36,396 nucleotides of DNA from Chloroflexota bacterium (GTDB lineage Bacteria > Chloroflexota > FW602-bin22 > JACPRP01), in NCBI GenBank assembly GCA_016210495.1, contig JACQUC010000106.1, forward strand, positions 1 through 36,396, given 5' to 3'. The position numbers were made by a program, and so were the translations under genes. The notes under the pieces are model-generated. The model made no database searches. It was not told the origin of the DNA and worked only from the letters and a program-made list of their open reading frames with translations. Below, in pieces: positions 1-6,927 of the stretch (within the stretch, counting starts at the first letter, position 1; each line of letters begins with the position of its first letter).

Positions 1-8
1 CAGCTATT

Positions 9-95
9 TTACCCTTTCTTGAAAACCATTGTGTAGTACCACCGCTCACTGGGCGGTTTGAGGCGAAGCTTCATTAGTATAAGGACCTCATACAT
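9..95 (-). pseudogene. 28-codon remnant, possibly of a RelE/ParE-like toxin
   Basis: The ATG lies inside the last codons of the antitoxin-like ORF at 88-270 (8-base overlap, different frame), the usual layout of a toxin behind its antitoxin. The peptide begins MYEVLI, a beginning often seen in RelE/ParE-type toxins, then runs into KLRLKPPSERWYYTMVFKKG and a TAA. An intact toxin of this type is about 85-100 residues, so most of it would be missing. The identification rests on six residues and the position, and is weak. It matters mainly because four other partner genes in this island end at a similar length. Confidence 0.3.
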
Positions 96-270
96 GCCAG
101 CCGCGCCTCGCGGCGTATTCCTTGAGTGTTATGGTTGGCTCGGCATCCCTAAGGCCCTCCTCGTAGGCGAGGCGCTCCAGCTCCATTTCGCGCTGCTCGA
201 TGGCCTCCAGCCACTGCCGCAGGGCTTCGACAACAACCTGGCGCAGTGGAATCTGGCGGTCCTTGGCCAC
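88..270 (-). CDS. small antitoxin-like protein, probably 5'-damaged
   Basis: A 60-residue ORF from GTG at 270, with a helical amphipathic body (IPLRQVVVEALRQWLEAIEQ) and a C-terminal segment ending KEYAARRGWHV, like small antitoxins of type II modules. The frame stays open upstream for about 25 more codons and there encodes KITVEIPDADLCDALNAV, which fits the missing N-terminus of such a protein. No ATG, GTG or TTG is available in that extension before a TAA, although an AAAGGAG-like site lies there. Either a non-standard start is used or the 5' end has mutated. The function is inferred from style and from the overlapping downstream remnant. Confidence 0.4.
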   Translation of the reverse strand: MAKDRQIPLRQVVVEALRQWLEAIEQREMELERLAYEEGLRDAEPTITLKEYAARRGWHV

Positions 271-444
271 GGCGTTGAGGGCGTCGCAAAGATCTGCGTC
301 CGGGATTTCTACGGTGATCTTGCGGGCGGTTTTGACAGCGCGGCTCCTTTTTGCGATGGATGTCTGGGGTAATTATGTCATGCAGACATCTCGAGCGCGT
401 CGATTGCAGTCTCAAGCGTCGCCCTCGCGCTACTTGCTTTCGTG

Positions 445-473
445 TGGCAACCTGCGTGCAGGAGTGGTATACT
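445..473 (+). promoter_or_regulatory. putative promoter of the antitoxin gene at 480
   Basis: TATACT at 468-473 is a good -10 hexamer with a weak -35 (TGGCAA, 445-450) at 17-base spacing. The predicted transcription start falls almost on the ATG at 480, so the message would be leaderless or nearly so. Confidence 0.4.
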
Positions 474-479
474 TCCGCT

Positions 480-764
480 ATGAGCACGACCAAGACTATC
501 ACCATTCGGCTGGATCGAACAGACTACGAGCGACTCGCTGCGGCTGCGAAGCGCCAGGGTATGTCATTGGGTGCGCTAGCGAGGGACTACGTGCGCGCCA
601 GTCTGGAGGGCAAGGACGACCTGGAGACAGAGAAGGGACGTTCTCTGGGCTTGGAGGCACTGGCACGGCTAGCCAAGCTCACGGCAGACCTGCCAGCGGT
701 GGACGCAGTGCAGGTTGCCAGGGAGAGCCGCGAAGAGCTCGAACGACGGGCCCTCATCCCGTGA
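480..764 (+). CDS. ribbon-helix-helix (CopG/VapB-like) antitoxin
   Basis: A 94-residue protein beginning MSTTKTITIRLDRTDYERL. The N-terminal strand TITIRL followed by two helices (DYERLAAAAKRQGMS, LGALARDYVRASL) is the ribbon-helix-helix fold of CopG-type antitoxins, which dimerise on DNA and repress their own operon. The C-terminal half (LEALARLAKLTADLP...EELERRALIP) would be the toxin-binding tail. The ATG at 480 is chosen because the strand starts right after it and a -10 hexamer sits just upstream, although the frame is open to 351. Its stop overlaps the GTG of a truncated PIN-domain toxin by four bases (GTGA), the classic translational coupling of vapBC. The antitoxin itself looks intact. 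Confidence 0.75.
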   Translation: MSTTKTITIRLDRTDYERLAAAAKRQGMSLGALARDYVRASLEGKDDLETEKGRSLGLEALARLAKLTADLPAVDAVQVARESREELERRALIP

Positions 765-850
765 CTATCGTCGTCGACGCAAACGTCCTGATCGTCCTTG
801 CAAGCGCTGATCCACGTAGATCGATGGCCCAAGCATATGTCAGACGGTAA
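761..850 (+). pseudogene. truncated VapC (PIN-domain) toxin fragment
   Basis: Translation from GTG 761 gives MTIVVDANVLIVLASADPRR and then MAQAYVRR before TAA. IVVDANVLI is the first strand of the PIN fold, with the first catalytic Asp. An intact VapC is about 125-140 residues with three or four acidic metal ligands; only 29 residues remain, so no RNase activity is expected. The GTGA overlap with the antitoxin gene is intact. The following 147 bases show no continuation of a PIN domain in any frame. Confidence 0.7.
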
Positions 851-997
851 TAGCCTCATCAGCCTCCAGTTTGCTGTGGCTCACTATCCGCTTATCCGTT
901 CGTTATCCGTTGACGCCGGGGCAATCAGTATTTCCGCAATACTATGCACACGATCACAAGGGCCAAGTTTGCCCGGCTGCTTGCCATACATATTTCG
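851..997. other. non-coding gap with three TATCCG repeats
   Basis: No gene is seen between the VapC fragment and the serine hydrolase fragment. TATCCG occurs three times within 25 bases (885-890, 893-898, 904-909), the last two as TTATCCG. No function can be assigned. Confidence 0.4.
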
Positions 998-1322
998 TTA
1001 CTTGGCGATGACCGTGAAAACGTCGCCCGGCACTCCGGCGAACTCCACCAGGCTGCCTTCCTCGACGTAGACGTCACCACGATCTATCGCGGTGTCATAC
1101 GAGGACTCTCCCTCCGGCGACAAGACAATTACCCTCCCTTTGTCGGGCTTCTCAAAGCTCAAGACCAGGTCTTCCGCCGCTCTCAGCCACTCGTTATATC
1201 CGCTGGCGCCGATGGTCATAAGCGTCCGGAGCATTCGGAGTCTGGCCGAATGCCGACAACGGGGTGGCCAGTAGAAGCGATGTCATCACGACCAGGATGT
1301 AAAAGGCTTTGAGTCTTCGCAC
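998..1322 (-). pseudogene. internally deleted second copy of the secreted serine hydrolase
   Basis: This is a reduced copy of the gene at 3254-5479. The 5' part (GTG 1322 to about 1217) encodes the same signal peptide region (MRRLKAF..., LLLATPLSA, GQTPNAPDAY) and even the leader upstream matches. At about 1216 the sequence jumps to the 3' part of the parent (ASGYNEWLRAAEDLVLSFEKP to GDVFTVIAK) and then stops at TAA, where the parent continues for about 70 codons. About 1.7 kb corresponding to parent positions 3663-5373 is missing, including the whole beta-lactamase-like catalytic domain. The two parts are in different frames, so no fusion protein can be made. Many silent differences from the parent indicate it is not a recent event. 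Confidence 0.85.
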
Positions 1323-1497
1323 GGCTAGATCCTTCCTCATCTCGCATATCACTTATCTTTGGCCCAATGCCACAGAGTATGGTAGCTTCTTGTATGGTGC
1401 TTTGGCTGCCGCCGCCGCGAAGGCCTGCAACGGCTGGGAGCGAGGTTGACCTGTCGACAAGCCTCGGCCCCACCCGCCTCCCCATCGGGTGACGAGC

Positions 1498-1539
1498 ATT
1501 TGCCTCTTTCCCCTGCGGCTCCGCCGCAAAGGGGCAAAT
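1498..1539. repeat. GC-rich imperfect palindrome
   Basis: ATTTGCC and CCCCT-GCGGC pair with GCCGC-AAAGGGG and CAAAT around a TCC loop, giving a long imperfect hairpin just before the AbiEi homology begins. It looks like an extragenic palindromic repeat. It could mark the boundary where the 5' end of the AbiEi gene was lost. Confidence 0.5.
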
Positions 1540-1592
1540 ATAAGCCCCCGCACTACTTTCGGCAGTGCGAGGCTCGGTGCCTTGATCGAGAG

Positions 1593-2021
1593 GTGGCCAG
1601 CCCGCGCGAAGAGGTGCTCGCCGCCTGGCTCACCGTGGGGAAGGACATGGCGGCCGTCTCGCACGAGAGCGCCCTCGATCCGCTCGACCTGAGCGATGCG
1701 ATCCCGGAGGCGGCGCATCTCAGCGTCCCCCACTTATGGCGCAATCTTCCGTCGCTACCCCGCGTAAGGATTCATACCTCGGTCAGGCCGCTTCAGCCGA
1801 GCGAGCTGACCTACCGCGATGGCATGGCCATCACCTCGGCGACACGCACCATCCTCGACGTGGCTGAGGCCGGTGCGGCGCGGGACCAGGTCGAGCTGTC
1901 GGTAATCCAGGCGGTCGAGCGTGGCCTGGCTGTGCCGGACCAGCTCCGGCGGGGCGCTGCCGCGCGTGGCCGGCGGGTGGCCGCACTGATCGAGGGTGCG
2001 CTCCGCAGGGCTGCGGTGTGA
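1593..2021 (+). pseudogene. AbiEi-like antitoxin lacking its N-terminal HTH domain
   Basis: The segment from ASPREEVLAAWL through VSHESALDPLDLSDAIPEAAHLSVP, RIHTSVRPLQPSELTYRDGMAITSATRTILDVAEAG and the helical tail is typical of type IV AbiEi-family antitoxins/regulators. Complete members carry an N-terminal winged helix of roughly 50-60 residues that ends just before the SPREE block. Here the frame upstream (open to 1446) is Pro/Arg-rich and does not resemble an HTH. GTG 1593 could serve as a new start, giving 142 residues. The stop overlaps the GTG of an AbiEii fragment (GTGA). The gene is therefore 5'-truncated and its partner 3'-truncated. Residual binding to a cognate toxin is conceivable, but autoregulation through the HTH is lost. 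Confidence 0.65.
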
Positions 2022-2149
2022 GATACGCGACTGCCGGCGCCTTCCGTACGGCCCTCGAACGGCGGCTGCTCACCGGCGATAATGAGATGGCAAATCCGTG
2101 CCTTCCTTCGCCGTTTGTTCTGGTCCGCTGCTCGGCCGATCGTGTATAA
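2018..2149 (+). pseudogene. truncated AbiEii-like nucleotidyltransferase toxin
   Basis: From GTG 2018 the reading is MRYATAGAFRTALERRLLT, the usual N-terminus of the AbiEii nucleotidyltransferase that follows this AbiEi type. It then passes into unrelated residues and stops at TAA after 43 codons. The family is normally about 200-300 residues and the catalytic GS/D-x-D region is absent. The four-base overlap with the antitoxin gene is preserved. The last bases overlap the promoter of the next module. Confidence 0.65.
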
Positions 2150-2150
2150 T
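2145..2150 (+). promoter_or_regulatory. -10 element for the MNT/HEPN pair
   Basis: A perfect TATAAT hexamer lies 39 bases upstream of the GTG at 2190. No convincing -35 is seen at 16-18 bases spacing. It sits on the last codons of the AbiEii remnant, so insertion of this module may account for the truncation. Confidence 0.45.
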
Positions 2151-2189
2151 CTATTCAGACCCGTTTGGCGAGAACTGGAGAAAAAGATC

Positions 2190-2537
2190 GTGCCAAAGAC
2201 CAACGACACATACCTCTGGGAAGTGACGCCGGAGAAAGTCGAAGCAGCTGTGCGAAGGATCATCGAAGTAGGTCGGCCGCTTAAGCTCATCCTTTTTGGC
2301 TCCTACGTCGCCGGGAGGACCAACGTCAACAGCGATCTGGATATTCTGGTAATTGCGCGAGACGACGTTGAGAACCCGCGCAAGGAGAGCATCCGCCTTC
2401 GCAGGGCGCTTCGCGGTATCTCCATGCCCGTGGATATAATCGTCGTGCCGCGCGAAGCGTGGTTGGCGCTCGAGAATCGCCCCGGCTTGGTCTACAGGGA
2501 GGCTCTGCGAAGCGGGATGGTCGTGTATGAGTCCTAG
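2190..2537 (+). CDS. minimal nucleotidyltransferase (MNT) domain protein, MntA-like
   Basis: A 115-residue protein from GTG 2190, which is preceded by CTGGAG at suitable distance; the frame is open to 2082 but that extension overlaps the -10 element. LILFGSYVAGRTNVNSDLDILVI carries the GS-x(10)-D-x-D motif of pol-beta-type nucleotidyltransferases and PVDIIVV supplies the third acidic residue. MNT proteins act as antitoxins to HEPN RNases, in characterised cases by AMPylating or otherwise modifying the HEPN partner. The stop overlaps the following HEPN gene by 11 bases, so the two form one translation unit. All motif residues are present, and the protein is expected to be active. Confidence 0.8.
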   Translation: MPKTNDTYLWEVTPEKVEAAVRRIIEVGRPLKLILFGSYVAGRTNVNSDLDILVIARDDVENPRKESIRLRRALRGISMPVDIIVVPREAWLALENRPGLVYREALRSGMVVYES

Positions 2538-2952
2538 AACCACAGGAAGGGTTCCAGGCTCACCTGAGGAGTGGATGAGCCACGCGGCAAGCGACTTGCG
2601 ATTGGCACACCTTGCGGCCGGCGACGAGTCCATCCGTCGGGAACAGGTCTGCTTCCACGCGCAGCAAGCGGCAGAGAAAGCGATCAAAGCTTTGCTCCTA
2701 TCCCGGAGCATTGAGTTCCCTCTGACTCACGACATTGAGGAACTGCTGGAAATCGCGGAGAGCAGCGGCATCTCCCTGCCGGCAGATGTCCGTGAGGCTG
2801 GTCTGCTGAACCCTTACGCCGTCGAGTCGCGATATCCCGGTTATTGGTTCGAAATCACCGAAGCTGACCTGGCAGAGGCGATGCAGTCAGCCGAGCGCAC
2901 TTTGGCGTGGGCAGCGGCAGAAATCGAGAGTCTTCGAAAACCCGAATCATGA
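2527..2952 (+). CDS. HEPN-domain protein (PF05168-like), partner of the MNT protein
   Basis: A 141-residue helical protein. VCFHAQQAAEKAIKALLL, THDIEELLEIAE and LLNPYAVESRYPGYW are hallmarks of the HEPN family that pairs with MNT proteins. The late RX4-6H motif of HepT toxins is not obvious here. An Arg-x(5)-His arrangement does occur before the QQAAEK helix (RREQVCFHAQQ), and whether it is catalytic cannot be judged. ATG 2527 overlaps the MNT stop and is taken as the start; ATG 2575 is an alternative. It is probably a toxin-antitoxin pair or a relaxed nucleotide-modifying pair. It is the most complete module in the first 5 kb. Confidence 0.75.
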   Translation: MSPRTTGRVPGSPEEWMSHAASDLRLAHLAAGDESIRREQVCFHAQQAAEKAIKALLLSRSIEFPLTHDIEELLEIAESSGISLPADVREAGLLNPYAVESRYPGYWFEITEADLAEAMQSAERTLAWAAAEIESLRKPES

Positions 2953-3253
2953 CTGGTCTGTGGCCGGAAGGCCGCCACGTGAGAATGCCACTTCTCAGGA
3001 TCGACGGCGATCCCGACACTCATCAATTATGCCGTGGCGGCCCTGCGGGAGCGGATGGACACCCTGCGGCGCGGGGTGGGCGTCTACTGTATGTCCTAAG
3101 TCCGCTCGATCATCCCGCCCGAGACCGAGCCGATCTGGTCGCGCCTGGGTCAGAGCTGGAGACGGCCAGGACTCCCTCTCGCCCGAGCCTGTGGGGGACC
3201 CTGGGGGAGAGGATGGGAGCCGGAGACCAGGGTCCCGCGCAGGATTGAAACCC
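2953..3253. other. intergenic stretch without a supportable gene
   Basis: No gene is supported on either strand. One plus-strand frame reads TLINYAVAALRERMDTLRRG and ends at TAA 3101 without a start or recognisable domain, possibly a remnant. The part around 3176-3220 is G-rich (TGGGGGACCCTGGGGGAGAGG) and resembles the CCCTCACCCTAA-type low-complexity repeat seen again at 14,041. Confidence 0.4.
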
Positions 3254-5479
3254 TCACTTCTGCTGCGCCTCGCGCCAGCGTTTTTCCCAGTCTGCCTGCT
3301 GCGGTGACCGGCTGTTCTTCGCAACAAACTCCAGCGACCACTGGCGGTCGGCCACATCCTGCGCGGTAGGCTGCCGGCCGTGCACTGCCTCGAACTGATC
3401 CTCCCACGAATCGGGCGAAGGCTGCGACAGAAGCCTCGCGCCGAACCCTTTGGCGATGACCCTGAAAACGTCGCCCGGCACTCCGGCCAACTCCACCAGG
3501 CTGCCCTCTTCAACGTAGACGTCGCCCCGGCCTACGGCGCTGTCATAGGTGGACGCTCCCTCCGGCGAGAAGACGATTACCCTCCCTTTGGCCGGCTTCT
3601 CAAAGCTCAAGACCAGGTCTTCCGCTGCTACCAGCCACTCGTTATACCCGCTGGCGTCGATGGTTACCTCGTTCTCACCTTCACTTAGGACGCCGGCCAG
3701 CTCGGCTGGCATATAGAGCATGTCGGATAGCCGGGCCCAGATGGCGCCATCTCTGTCTATCAACGTCAGCTCCACTTGATCCCGTATCAGGCCGCCCGGC
3801 ATACCGGCGAAGTCGAGCGACTTAACCGGCAGGGCACCTCGGAAGTCGACGTACCCCGGGAGATCCTCGATGGTATCCGAATTGACGATGTGCGTGGCCG
3901 AGTCATAGATTGACACGTAGGGTTTGACGTTGCGCCTGAGCCAGGTCTTGCCCGTCAGGTCTATTCTCAGGCGCTGGGGATTCTCGATCTTATCGAGGCT
4001 TTGCAGCATGACGAGATCGCCGATGCCCAGCGCTCCAGCCAGCACGAAGTACTTCTTCCCGTTGCTGTCGACAAAGTACGCGCGATGTTTGGAGACCGGG
4101 TTGTAGAGGTAGTCGCCATCATAGAAATATGACATCGGTGCTCCCAGGAGGTTCTTCGATGGCAACAGAGTGACCGTATTCGCTGCCGGATCGAGTACCA
4201 CCTTCCTCAGGCCAAGGTCGCCCTGGTAATAGCCCTCGAAGGCGCTGTACTCCGGAGGAATAGGCTGTGGCTCGGGCGGCCTGGTGACCGTCTCGCCTCT
4301 GCTGGAGAACGTATCGCCTTGGCCAGGCACCAGCCCCTTTTGGACGAGCAAGGCGTCCAATAACGCCAGCGCTATTACGTTGGCGTTGGCGCCGACGCCC
4401 GCTTCGATCGCAGCTACCCCGAGCCTTTGGTCGGGTGCAATATAGAGCATCGAGGCATAGTTAAGAGTGCCGCCTCCCTTGCCGAGCACCTTGATCCCCT
4501 TCTCCTGGTACTGCGGCACGTCGGTCACATCCAAACCCAGCCCAAAGGACCACCCGGCATTTCTCAGCGCTGCCAAGAACGCGGGCGGTTGCGCTTTCCT
4601 CATCTCTTCGAGGGAGGCTGGAGAGAGGATCCGGTTGCCCGCGCGAGAAAAGGTGTCGCCAAAGCGAACGAGGTCCTCGGCGGTCGAGCCCAGCCCACCG
4701 GGGCCCAGAACGGAAATAACCTCGAGGGGGTGTCTGCTCCCTGATGCCGGTGAGTAGTAGGCCGCGACAACCTTCCCTGTTTGCTCGCCCACACTGCGCC
4801 CGGTGTCTTGCATGCCGAGCGGCTTGAACACGTACTGCCCCAAGAAATCGATGAACTTCTGGCCGCTTACCCGCTCCATGATCATCTCCGCCAGCGTAAA
4901 GCCATCGTTGGTATATGCCGCCATTTCCCCCGGCGCGTGGCGCAGGTGCGAGCGCGAAAGATTATCCAGCGTGTGCTGGAACGCTTCGTGGTTGTATTCA
5001 AAACCAAAGACATTGGCAAGGGAGCTACCCGGAATCCCCGAGGTATGGTTGAGCAGCATCCTCACGGTGATGTCCCGGTACCGGGGATCGGACATGGTGA
5101 ACTCCGGCAAGTACTGGATCACCGGGTCGTCCAGGGATACCTTCCCCCCCTGCACCAGGAGCATTATCGCGCTGGCAGTGAAGGCTTTGCTAACGGAGCC
5201 GATGTTGAACAGGGTGTCTCGATCCACTCGTATGCTCTTCTCGCGGTCGGCCATGCCGAAGCCCTCGGAGTAGACGATCTTGCCACCGTCCATCACCGCC
5301 ACGGTGGCGCTGCTGGCTTTGCCCGAGTTGATCTCTTTCCAAATTTGGCTGCGGGCGATCACCCGGACCTGTTCATAAGCGTCCGGAGCATTCGGAGTCT
5401 GACCGAGCGCCGATAACGGTGTGGCCAGCAGAAGCGATATCAACGTGACCACGGTGCAAAAGGCCTTGAGTCTTCGCAC
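3254..5479 (-). CDS. secreted serine hydrolase, beta-lactamase/CubicO family, with long C-terminal region
   Basis: A 741-residue protein starting at GTG 5479 with AGGAGG ten bases upstream. Residues 1-26 form a signal peptide (LISLLLATPLSALG), so it acts outside the membrane. The beta-lactamase/transpeptidase-like domain (PF00144 type) runs from about 35 to 370: S95-V-S-K98 is the SxxK nucleophile motif, HTSGIP is at 145-150, and Y189-T-N191 is the YxN motif. A third-motif equivalent is likely in GKGGGTLNY. The following 370 residues are mostly beta-rich without a recognised domain; members of the family often have such accessory barrels. Substrate cannot be predicted; peptides or esters are typical. 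The C-terminal tail ends in a charged helix (QADWEKRWREAQQK). A decayed copy lies at 998-1322. Confidence 0.85.
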   Translation of the reverse strand: MRRLKAFCTVVTLISLLLATPLSALGQTPNAPDAYEQVRVIARSQIWKEINSGKASSATVAVMDGGKIVYSEGFGMADREKSIRVDRDTLFNIGSVSKAFTASAIMLLVQGGKVSLDDPVIQYLPEFTMSDPRYRDITVRMLLNHTSGIPGSSLANVFGFEYNHEAFQHTLDNLSRSHLRHAPGEMAAYTNDGFTLAEMIMERVSGQKFIDFLGQYVFKPLGMQDTGRSVGEQTGKVVAAYYSPASGSRHPLEVISVLGPGGLGSTAEDLVRFGDTFSRAGNRILSPASLEEMRKAQPPAFLAALRNAGWSFGLGLDVTDVPQYQEKGIKVLGKGGGTLNYASMLYIAPDQRLGVAAIEAGVGANANVIALALLDALLVQKGLVPGQGDTFSSRGETVTRPPEPQPIPPEYSAFEGYYQGDLGLRKVVLDPAANTVTLLPSKNLLGAPMSYFYDGDYLYNPVSKHRAYFVDSNGKKYFVLAGALGIGDLVMLQSLDKIENPQRLRIDLTGKTWLRRNVKPYVSIYDSATHIVNSDTIEDLPGYVDFRGALPVKSLDFAGMPGGLIRDQVELTLIDRDGAIWARLSDMLYMPAELAGVLSEGENEVTIDASGYNEWLVAAEDLVLSFEKPAKGRVIVFSPEGASTYDSAVGRGDVYVEEGSLVELAGVPGDVFRVIAKGFGARLLSQPSPDSWEDQFEAVHGRQPTAQDVADRQWSLEFVAKNSRSPQQADWEKRWREAQQK

Positions 5480-5642
5480 GGCTTGGATTCCTCCTCATTC
5501 GCACATTAAGTATCGGTAGCTGGCTCCCTTTCGTATCGGAGGCACGCTACGCCAGTCTGGCTGAGACACTCGTGGTGCCCTTCGTCTTCCGACCAGATTG
5601 GTGCCCTGGTTATACATTAAGCAGACTGCCATGCCAAGTATT

Positions 5643-5670
5643 TTGCAGGCAGGCGGGATGGAAGTAGAAT
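5643..5670 (+). promoter_or_regulatory. promoter of the AbrB-type antitoxin gene
   Basis: TTGCAG (5643-5648) and TAGAAT (5665-5670) are separated by 16 bases. A second TAGAAT-like word follows in GGTAGAATGATGGT just before the ATG, and could be part of an autoregulatory site. The stretch 5480-5642 before it, upstream of both genes, shows nothing further. Confidence 0.5.
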
Positions 5671-5693
5671 TCGGAATATGGTAGAATGATGGT

Positions 5694-5957
5694 ATGAAAA
5701 CTACCATTGACGATGCCGGAAGATTGGTGATCCCTAAAGAGATCCGACGCCAGGCTGGACTGAGGCCGGGCGTTCCCCTGGAAGTGCGCTGGCGCGACGG
5801 CCGGATCGAGCTGGAGGTATCACCGTTGCCTGTGAAACTAGTCCGAGAGGGTCGGCTACTGGTGGCAGTGGCCCAGATAGAGGTGGAGCCGCTGACCAGC
5901 GAGACGGTGGGAGAAACGCGCGTCGCGCTGGCGAGCGAGAGAGGGATCGGAGTGTAG
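5694..5957 (+). CDS. AbrB/SpoVT-like (VapB-type) antitoxin
   Basis: An 87-residue protein. MKTTIDDAGRLVIPKEIRRQAGLRPGVPLEV is a complete swapped-hairpin AbrB domain, the DNA-binding half of many VapB antitoxins. The remainder (LPVKLVREGRLLVAVAQIEVEPLTSETVGETRVALASERG) is the toxin-binding tail, of the kind that pairs with PIN-domain toxins. The ATG directly precedes the conserved strand. A GTG start for a PIN fragment follows after six bases. The antitoxin is intact although its partner is not. Confidence 0.8.
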   Translation: MKTTIDDAGRLVIPKEIRRQAGLRPGVPLEVRWRDGRIELEVSPLPVKLVREGRLLVAVAQIEVEPLTSETVGETRVALASERGIGV

Positions 5958-5963
5958 ACTATT

Positions 5964-6080
5964 GTGGCGCGCTTCTTGCTCGACACCAGTTGCACGGTGG
6001 CGGCTCTCTGTGCCTGGCACGCGCATCATTCAACTCCCCGTCACAATGGCCATCGTGCAGCGCGGCCGCCGGGCAGGTAA
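5964..6080 (+). pseudogene. truncated VapC (PIN-domain) toxin fragment
   Basis: From GTG 5964 the reading is MARFLLDTSCTVAALCAWHAHH, a clear PIN-domain N-terminus with the first catalytic Asp. It then changes abruptly to STPRHNGHRAARPPGR and stops at TAA after 38 codons. An intact member would be about 130-140 residues. The next 110 bases do not encode further PIN sequence in any frame. They contain an A8 run and end at the promoter of the restriction operon. Confidence 0.7.
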
Positions 6081-6216
6081 ACTCTTGAGCCTCACAAAAA
6101 AACCATAGATCTTCGTCTATCCCCTCGCCAACACGATCTACATTCCGCGTGTGGTCACCCTGGCGCAGCACTTGCCAAAATCTCCAAGGTAGTTGACTCC
6201 AGGCGGTCTCAGCATG

Positions 6217-6225
6217 TGCTACAAT
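6217..6225 (+). promoter_or_regulatory. extended -10 promoter of the first restriction-modification operon
   Basis: TGCTACAAT is an extended -10 element (TGn plus TACAAT). A TTGACT at 6193-6198 is 21 bases away, too far for an ideal -35. The predicted start gives a leader of about 48 bases to GTG 6280. Confidence 0.45.
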
Positions 6226-6279
6226 GTGGGAGGCAAAGTCAGTGCGATAAATGGTCCCGGCCAAAACTTGGAGGACGTC

Positions 6280-6927
6280 GTGAAAGAGCCACTTACGCAC
6301 GCCCACCTCATAGCTGCGGCAAAGTCATTCTGCTCGGAGAGCCATGTGTATCCCGAGCTCTTCGGAGTCACTGACGGCAAGGCCGTCGGAACCTTCATCG
6401 AGCACAGGTTTCGTCACCGCCTCGATGCGCTTTTCGCTATGCAAGTTGGCAACTCCGCGTTTGGAACGGATCTTCCCTCGATCGAGACGGACATCAAGGT
6501 CACTTCGATACGGCAACCGCAATCGTCTTGCCCATTTCAGTCAGCCAGACAGAAGGTTTACGGCCTGGGATACAATCTGCTGCTTTTCGTTTACGAGAAA
6601 CGCGACGACCAGATCAATCGGGTAGCCACGCTCAGGTTCGTATACTGCGGGTATGTGGAAAAGAGCCGCACGTCTGACTATCAAACAACGCGCGGCATAC
6701 TCGAAATCCTAGGACGCGATGGCAACCGGGACGATGTCCTGGCTTTCCTTGAAGATCGGCACCTGCCGGCCGACGAAATCGTATTGAACTCCCTTGCGGA
6801 TGAGATAATGGCCTCACCGCCCACCTTGGGATACCTAACGATCTCGAATGCGCTACAGTGGCGGCTACAATACGGCCGTATCGTGAGCCTTGCTGCGGAT
6901 GTTGCAGGTATAGTGAGAATTGTATGA
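6280..6927 (+). CDS. type II restriction endonuclease (PD-(D/E)xK-like)
   Basis: 215 residues from GTG 6280, chosen because GGAGGA lies six bases upstream and because the frame further upstream contains the promoter. Around residues 64-75 the sequence DLPSIETDIKVTS supplies acidic residues and D71-I-K73, the likely D/E-x-K catalytic core. It is followed by RQPQSSCPFQSARQKVYGLGYNLLLFVYEK, a conserved block in endonucleases found beside adenine methyltransferases. Its TGA overlaps the ATG of the methyltransferase by four bases. Together they would form a complete restriction-modification system acting on incoming DNA. The recognition site cannot be inferred. No damage is visible. Confidence 0.75.
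   Translation: MKEPLTHAHLIAAAKSFCSESHVYPELFGVTDGKAVGTFIEHRFRHRLDALFAMQVGNSAFGTDLPSIETDIKVTSIRQPQSSCPFQSARQKVYGLGYNLLLFVYEKRDDQINRVATLRFVYCGYVEKSRTSDYQTTRGILEILGRDGNRDDVLAFLEDRHLPADEIVLNSLADEIMASPPTLGYLTISNALQWRLQYGRIVSLAADVAGIVRIV

Noticed and set aside
885..909. Iteron array from TATCCG repeats
   Set aside because: Only three short copies, no replication gene or AT-rich region nearby.
2953..3253. A protein-coding gene after the HEPN gene
   Set aside because: Frames here have no ribosome binding site, no recognisable domain and strongly biased composition; at most a short remnant is present.
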